DNA from: Agriotes lineatus
Taxonomy: Eukaryota > Arthropoda > Insecta > Coleoptera > Elateridae
Assembly (NCBI GenBank): GCA_940337035.1
Contig: CALNHX010003292.1
Span: 1 to 64,000 of the forward strand
Length of the DNA stretch: 64,000 nucleotides
Direction of reading: 5' to 3'
The notes under the pieces were generated by a model, which was given only the letters and a program-made list of their open reading frames with translations, ran no database searches and was not told the DNA's origin. A program made the translations under genes and the position numbers. Shown in pieces: positions 58,190 through 64,000 of this stretch (the first letter of the stretch is position 1; every line of letters begins with the position of its first letter).

Positions 58190-59106
58190 GCAAATAGACA
58201 AAACATCGTACAATTCAAAATATTGTTAGTGCAAAACCAATTGACTTTGTATTGTAAGATGTTTTGCTTATTTGTAAATCTTTAGGAGGGAAATGATAAA
58301 ATGGGAACTCCGCATCCAGGGCGAGCATGTTAAGAAATTAAATGTTCTCTATTTTTTCTTTTCTTATGAATATATAAAAGCCCTATTTTGCACATACGTC
58401 AGGTATTATCCTTTACAAAGCTTGGCATCGTCCTGACCCAGCAGATAGAGAATAAACATGTTAAAAGGACAAAAAAGTGCAGCAAGCGCTGCGACGACAG
58501 TAATCAAAAACAGTAAGGTACAGGGATCGACGCTAAACGCACCCACTGCAAACTAAAATCCAACAATCGAAACAAACCGCATTTGCAAGGGATGTTTTGT
58601 TTGAAACCCTTTACAGATTTTTGTCGTACGCTGTCATTGAAAGTGCTGCAAATAAACAAAACATCGTACAATTCAGGAAAATCTTGGTGCAACACTAGTT
58701 GCCTCTGAATTGTAAGATGGTTTGCTTATTTGCAAACCTTCAGGAGGAAAATGATAAAATGAGATCTCCGTATCCAGGGCGAGCACCTTAAAAAATTATA
58801 TGTTCTCTATTTTTGCTTTGCTCACGAATATATGAAAGCCATATTTTGCACATACCTCAGGTTTTTATCCTTTTCAAAGTTTGGCATCGTTCTGACCCAG
58901 CACATGGAGAATACATATGTTAAAAAGAAAAAAAAACTGCAGCTAGCGACGACAGTAAGCAAAAACAGTAAGGTTCAGTAATCGACACGAAACGCACCCA
59001 CTGCAAACTAAAATCCAGCAATCTAAGCAAACCGCATTTGCGAGGGATGTTTCGTTTAAAACCTTTTTCTGATTTTTTTCGTACACTCTCATAGAAAGTG
59101 CTGATT
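58190..59106. repeat. Two-copy tandem repeat, 458-bp period
   Basis: GCAAATA-ACAAAACATCGTACAATTCA starts both units (58190 and 58648). The shared text runs through CATATTTTGCACATAC, CTGACCCAGCA, CGCACCCACTGCAAACTAAAATCCA and AAACCGCATTTGC. Identity by eye is about 85%. Each unit opens with its own inverted repeat (AAACATCGTACAAT answered by GTAAGATG-TTTGCTTATTTG). The text around TTTACAGATTTTT also recurs near 60685. Confidence 0.8.
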
Positions 59107-59189
59107 TGCGGTAAAATTTATGTTTTTCTTACTTTTTCTGGATGCATGTACCTACCACCTTAGCAATAAGCCAGGTAGGTACTTCTTTA

Positions 59190-59425
59190 TGGCCTTTTTT
59201 TAATTAACGACTACCGTTGCTCCCCGGACCCGCTCACGCATTACTTCAGGGGGCGCGGGCGTCACTTAAACCTAAGCTTTAATTAAGTGAAAATCTAGAC
59301 CGCCTGTGCCGGGAGTTGAACTCTTAACTGCTCCGGCTCGAGCGCTCCATGATTTTCTCTGTGACCTCGGCTGCAACGACGATGGTCGCTCGTCTACCGA
59401 GGTCCCACGTTTTTATGGCATAGGC
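59190..59425 (-). mobile_element. Candidate tRNA-derived SINE
   Basis: On the minus strand a tRNA-like head is suggested by an A-box-like CTCGGTAGACGAGCG (about 59400-59386) and a B-box-like GAGTTCAACTCCCGG (about 59324-59310). GC content is higher than the flanks. Spacing of the boxes (about 75 bp) is longer than usual, so this is tentative. Confidence 0.4.
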
Positions 59426-59459
59426 CGGTAGCACTTACCAATGCCTGTGATTCGTGTTA

Positions 59460-60175
59460 TACGTGTAGCAGTACTGCCAATTGTATAGTACGAAAGGAAA
59501 ACCATAGTTATTCCAAAGCTTTGTGGACTACTAAGAGCAAGCCTTGCAACATGATATATATCCCTACTGCTTGGAAGCAATCTAGAATTGTCTTTATTCG
59601 GAAACCTGGAAGAGATGTCTCCCAGGCAAAGGCATGTAGACCTATCAACTTATCGTCATTTATGATAAAGTTGGTAGAAAAACTGATTGATAGACACATT
59701 AGGGAAACCTTACTTTTGGGAGGCTGATTTCCTCCCTATCAACATTCATATCAATTGGAAAAATCATGCGAGACTGCTCTTCGCCGACTGGTGAAGAGAA
59801 TTGAAAAAACTATAAACTATCAGGAAATAGCACTGACAGCTTGTCTTGACATACAGGGCGCCTTTGACCATACATCCTTTGAGTCAATTACAGCTGCAGT
59901 GAAAAATCGTGGAGTAGAAGACACAATCTGCAGGTGGATTAGTAACATGCTACACGACAGAAAAATACAGTCAACCCTATCTGGTGAGACGATGGAGATA
60001 GTAGCCGCCAAAGGTAGCCCACAGGGGGGAGTCTTATCACCCCTATTGTGGAACCTGGTGGTGGAGGAGCTCCTATATGAACTAAATAGGCATAGCTATT
60101 ACACACGTCTAAAAGACGAAGAAAGTATTGTAATCGTGAACAAATCACCTTCCGAGATTTTTTCAGATTTTTAGG
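59460..60175 (+). pseudogene. R1/LOA-like LINE reverse transcriptase fragment
   Basis: Reads YIPTAWKQSRIVFIRKPGRD, CRPINLSSFMIKLVEKLIDRHI, a stop at 59725, then YQLEKSCETALRRLV, ACLDIQGAFDHTSFESI (motif A Asp retained, about 59845) and AKGSPQGGVLSPLLWNLVVEELLYELN (about 60007-60083). It is truncated before YADD. The clade assignment rests on the LDIxGAFDxTSFESI and SPQGGVLSPLLW wording. Confidence 0.8.
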
Positions 60176-60529
60176 TTTTAGGGTCTCTAAATGACGAAAA
60201 ACAGATTTTCTTAATTCCGTCTATCTGTCTGCCTGTTGGTGGCATAATTCAAAAAGTATTTGTTGGAGGACGACGATATTTTTCATGCAGATTATATATT
60301 TACCTAGCATGAAACCCTGAAAATTCCAGACAAACATATACAGTGTAAGCATTTTAAAAAAAGTTTTGTTTATTTTCAAGTTAACTTTGAAATAGATGGA
60401 AGTAACAATTTTTACAGAGGTCAGGCTTTACATTTTCCGAAAATAGGACTCAACAGATACAGGATAATGTCACAAAAGAGTCAAAACGTTTCAACAATAA
60501 GACCGTTTTGTTCAATAGAGGCGCGCGCC

Positions 60530-60720
60530 GCACTCGTTCCAATAAGTCTGGATGGCGCAGTACGACAAGTCGATGCGGTTACAATCGCTACACAGATGCG
60601 GCGGAGTTCAAACCCCAGCGGACTACATTTTTTTTAAATTTTCAAATTGATCTAATTCGCTCTAGAGAAGTTTCGTATAAACCCCTTTACAGATTTTTTA
60701 TTTTGTCGTTTTTGTAGTTT
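60530..60720 (+). mobile_element. Candidate tRNA-derived SINE
   Basis: A-box-like TGGCGCAGTACGA (about 60553) and B-box-like GAGTTCAAACCCC (about 60605-60617) are about 52 bp apart, a normal tRNA-type spacing. A T-rich tail follows. No complete tRNA cloverleaf with a 3' CCA-side stem was found, so it is a SINE head rather than a tRNA gene. Confidence 0.45.
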
Positions 60721-61008
60721 TATATGTATCGAAGTTTTGCCTCCTCCAGAATCCTTGAGGCTGCCCGGGGGATTCCCGGGGCGGGATTTCGGATGATTCA
60801 TCCTACCCGCCTGAAGTAATTTTTGAAAATTCGACAAGTTCATCTTGGGAGTTAGCTAGCTTTGAAACGCCACGCTGGCTAAGCGGGTTCTCGAGTGGTT
60901 GGGATATGTGGCTAGAATAGGTTATCTATAGGATTAAAACGTAGGACGTAACCGCTCTCTATTAGTGGGATGGAGAGTCACGGCACGCGTGGGCAGGGTC
61001 GCTTTCCT

Positions 61009-61964
61009 TACAGTGGCTATATGAGGACAGTGTGGTCAATTTTAAAAAAGGCAGCCATTAAGAGTCGTCTCTACAACAACCAGCCACGCCTTTAGGTATT
61101 GTTCTGTGCAAGGCCTGCTAAATTGTAGGACAAACATCACCCTGCTAAATTGTGACATAAACGTCATTTTATACGGACTGGACATATGTGAAATTCAGAG
61201 ATGCTTTGCAGAGCGCTGTATACCCACGATCGCGAAAATTTGTGCAATATGAGGTGGTCAAAAAATGTGCAGTGTAACATTAATTTTAAAAGAATGTCAA
61301 TAATATTACTTAAACAGAAATAAACGGCAAGGGACGATGTGAAACGTAAGGAATCACTGCCAGCGATTAAAAATCCTCCTTAACGAGCAACCTAATATTG
61401 GAATATAAGTTAAGGTGTCCTTTTTTATCTTCTTTATTGTGTTTTTGTATATAGAAAACGAAAATTGACAACATTTTGGGTTGATCGACACAGAGATTAC
61501 GTACAAAAACTCAACAAAAATATTTTTTTATATTCATAATCAAACCGTTGTATTTATTCCACCAGTTAATTTAGAGGAATAGAATATTCAGTGTTAAGTA
61601 GCCCATAAATTCTCTTTAATTTGATGCAATAATCTTTGGCATTAAGACATTTATATAGTTTATATTATAGCTTTTGATTTGGACTAATGCGCAATTTTCG
61701 CAAAATGCATTTTACTTTAACTAGTTGACATTTACTTATGCAAACGAAAATTCGGCATTCGCTTACTCAGAACACTGTAGAATTTTATGAGGATTATTCC
61801 ATTCCACTTCATATTGGGGCTACTTTAAATAATAAACGACTTAGAAGCAATTCTGGGTGACTATGTGTGATTTCGTAAAACGACTCTTAATGGCGGATTT
61901 TAAAACAACCAATCAGAAACAGGACCAAAATTGACCACACTGTCCTTATATAATAGCCACTGTA
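61009..61964 (+). mobile_element. MITE family A, copy 1 (956 bp)
   Basis: Ends share TACAGTGGCTAT and GGACAGTGTGGTCAATTTT in inverted orientation. A second inverted block CCATTAAGAGTCGT lies further in. It is flanked by GCTTTCCT (61001-61008) and GCTTCCCT (61965-61972). Non-coding. It contains a GGCCTGCTAAATTGT tract (61112-61126) shared with the mini-elements at 10472 and 42225. Confidence 0.8.
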
Positions 61965-61972
61965 GCTTCCCT

Positions 61973-62175
61973 TAGAGTTCCTATATGTACTAAGAGTTGA
62001 GCCATTGGATCCACAAATCAAGGACCATGTGATATAGGAAAGATATATTTCAGTTGTTTAGTTTGAAAGAAGTATGCATAAAGTTTAAAATTGGCAAAAA
62101 TCAGGTAATCCATGGTTTGTGGATCCAAAACAAGTCATCCTACATGTCCCAACTCTTTCATATACAGGGACTCTA
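61973..62175 (+). mobile_element. MITE family B, copy 1 (203 bp)
   Basis: Inverted ends TAGAGTTCCTATATGTA and TAGAGTCCCTGTATATGA with a shared AAGAGTTG. A subterminal GGATCCACAAA is repeated in inverse near both ends. Flanked by GCTTCCCT on both sides. Confidence 0.8.
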
Positions 62176-62183
62176 GCTTCCCT

Positions 62184-63134
62184 TACAGTGGCTATATAAG
62201 GACAGTGTGGTCAATTTTGGTCATGTTTCTGATTGGTTGTTTTAAAATCGACCATTAAGAGTCGTTTTACGAAATTACACATAGTCACACAAAATTGCTT
62301 CTAAGTCCTTTATTATTGAAAGTAGCCCCAGCATGAAGTGGAATGAAATAATCACCATAAAATTCTACAGTGTTCTGTCTAAGCGAATGCCGAATTTTCG
62401 TTTGCATAAGTAAATGTCAACGAGTTAAAGTAAAATACATTTTGCGAAAATTGCGCATTAGCCCAAATCAAAAGCTATAATATACTACATAAATGTCTTA
62501 ATGACAAAGATTATTGCATCAAATTAAAGAGAATTTATGGGTTATCTAACACTGAATATTATATTCCTCTAAGTTAACTGGTGGTATAAATAAAACGGTT
62601 TGATTAGGAATATAAAAAAAATCAGTTTTTGTTGAGCTTTTGTACGTAGTCTCTGTGTCGACCAATGCAAAATGTTGTAAATTCTCGTTTTTTATGTACA
62701 AAAACACAATAAAGAAGATAATAAAGAACACATTGACTTATATTCCGATATTAGGTTGCTCATTAACGAGGATCTTTAATCGCTGACAGCGATTCTTTAC
62801 GTTTCACGTCGTCTCTTGCCGTTTAATTCTGTTTAAGTAATATTATTGACATTATTGTAAAATTAATGTTACACTGCACCTTTGACCACCTCACATTGCA
62901 CACATTTTCTCGATCGTGGGTATACACCGCTCTGTAACGCATCGCGGAACTTCCCATATGTCCAGTCCGTATAAAATGACGTTTATATCATAATTTAGCA
63001 GGGTGACGTTTGTCTTACAATTTAGCAGGCCTTGCGCAGAACAATACCTAAGGGCGTGGCTGGTTGTTGTAGAGACGACTCTTAATGGCTGCCTTTTTTA
63101 AAATTGACCACACTGTCCTTATATAGCCACTGTA
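62184..63134 (-). mobile_element. MITE family A, copy 2, inverted (951 bp)
   Basis: Reverse orientation of 61009-61964 over its full length with scattered differences (for example the GGCCTGCTAAATTGT tract recurs inverted near 63015-63030). Same ends and same flanking 8-mer (62176-62183 and 63135-63142). Confidence 0.8.
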
Positions 63135-63142
63135 GCTTCCCT

Positions 63143-63345
63143 TAGAGTCCCTGTATATAAAAGAGTTGGGACATGTAGGGTTACTTGTTTTGGATCCACA
63201 AACCATGGAGTATCCGATTTTTGCCGATTTTAAACTTTATGCATATTTCTTTCAACTAAAATAAATGAAAGATATCTGTGCTACATCACATGGTCCTTGA
63301 TTTGTGGATCCAATGGCTCAACTCTTAGTACATATAGGAACTCTA
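63143..63345 (-). mobile_element. MITE family B, copy 2, inverted (203 bp)
   Basis: Exact same length as 61973-62175 and inverted relative to it. Flanked by GCTTCCCT at 63135-63142 and 63346-63353. Confidence 0.8.
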
Positions 63346-63353
63346 GCTTCCCT

Positions 63354-63751
63354 GAAGCGGACCTGCCCTCTGCCGGGATCGCAGAGAAGTGTCCACCAGC
63401 TACCACCAATTCCTTTTTACCTCCAATTAAACGTATGAGTTGCTAAAGTTTTTACAACCCACCATAGTAAAGCTACCTACAGTGTAAAGTGTTAGGGAAA
63501 AACCATAAAGACAACTTAACATTCTGAAATGATGCTCTCCGATGGCTTGTTCAAGGTCGGAACTTTTGAAAATTTTGCTTTATCGCGACAGTCTTGAAGA
63601 ATTGCCTTGTACTAATTGTTGTGTATGCAATTGTTATTAATTATCAGATTTTTTACAAGTCAAAATACTGCTTACATTGTCGAATCCATAATGTAATTGA
63701 TTTCATTTCATAAATCAAATTTGTGTCGCTTAAGTTGGTGTGATATACAGG
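63354..63751. other. Unassigned DNA
   Basis: The GC-richer text just after the MITE array (GAAGCGGACCTGCCCTCTGC) and just before it (GCACGCGTGGGCAGGGTC) probably formed one continuous locus before the insertions. No gene assigned. Confidence 0.3.
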
Positions 63752-64000
63752 GTGCTTCTTTCAATATTGCAAAAAAATTTAAAAATAGATTCTTTGGTTA
63801 AAAATAAACAAAAAATGTCGATAAACTTGTGTCCGGAAACGTTTCGTTACCGAGATAGCAATTTTTTTCATTAATTTACTTTTGATAATTATCAATATTT
63901 CAAATTTAATCCAGGAGCGTCTCTGGGTGCATTTTACCTAATATTAATAAGAGAAAATAGTCCGATATTTGTATTTCGATAGAGGAATAAAAAATACAAC
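63752..64000 (+). mobile_element. Start of a TACAGGGTG-type repeat, cut by the window end
   Basis: ATACAGGGTGCTTCTTTCAATATTG resembles the outer ends of the repeats at 4221 and 26361. The partner end is beyond 64000. Confidence 0.35.

Noticed and set aside
58190..59106. CRISPR-like array
   Set aside because: Only two long units and a eukaryotic context; no short direct repeats with unique spacers anywhere in the window.
60530..60620. tRNA gene
   Set aside because: A- and B-box-like sequences are present but no convincing acceptor stem or cloverleaf closes around them.

Overview
This window reads as a gene-poor, transposon-dense stretch of an arthropod, most likely insect, nuclear genome (a beetle is plausible but not shown). 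The DNA is strongly AT-rich. There is no operon-like gene packing, the one gene with visible splice sites has metazoan-type GT-AG introns, and the repeat community is typical of insects: Jockey, RTE, CR1-like and R1/LOA-like non-LTR retrotransposons, Tc1/mariner and hAT relics, a Helitron-like element, an LTR element, SINEs and many inverted-repeat MITEs. No host protein-coding gene could be recognised with confidence; nearly every interpretable open frame belongs to a mobile element.

Region by region: (i) 61-6977 is a nest. An outer hAT-like element with 8-bp target duplications contains a ~3.96-kb DNA transposon (259-4217) with 34-bp terminal inverted repeats, arrays of a 10-bp subterminal motif and a spliced transposase-like gene on the minus strand. 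It also contains a MITE and a ZBED-type hAT relic. (ii) 8.8-16 kb holds a decayed Jockey copy with an internal tandem duplication, a 68-bp hairpin element, a 5S-rRNA-headed SINE, an internally deleted mariner-type element and an RTE tail. (iii) 17.4-23.3 kb is an RTE copy split by a full-length but mutated Jockey element (18400-22427) with an 11-bp target duplication. (iv) 23.3-40.8 kb is mostly anonymous AT-rich DNA with MITEs, palindromes, a mariner relic and two RTE relics. (v) 40829-41939 is a Helitron-like element enclosing a ~620-bp GGGAC minisatellite. (vi) 44429-49288 is a recent LTR retrotransposon in minus orientation with no recognisable coding capacity. (vii) 49.9-54.8 kb holds a CR1-like relic, a foldback element and a nearly intact RTE element (51509-54763) with 14-bp target duplications. 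(viii) 58.2-64 kb holds a 458-bp tandem duplication, two tRNA-like SINE candidates, an R1/LOA-like RT fragment and four MITEs of two families in alternating order, all separated by the same 8-mer.

The most notable items are the 259-4217 transposon, whose protein type I cannot place in a classical transposase superfamily, and the four-element MITE concatemer at 61001-63353. All family names come from reading motifs; no database was searched. Exact element ends are given where target duplications or terminal repeats could be read directly.
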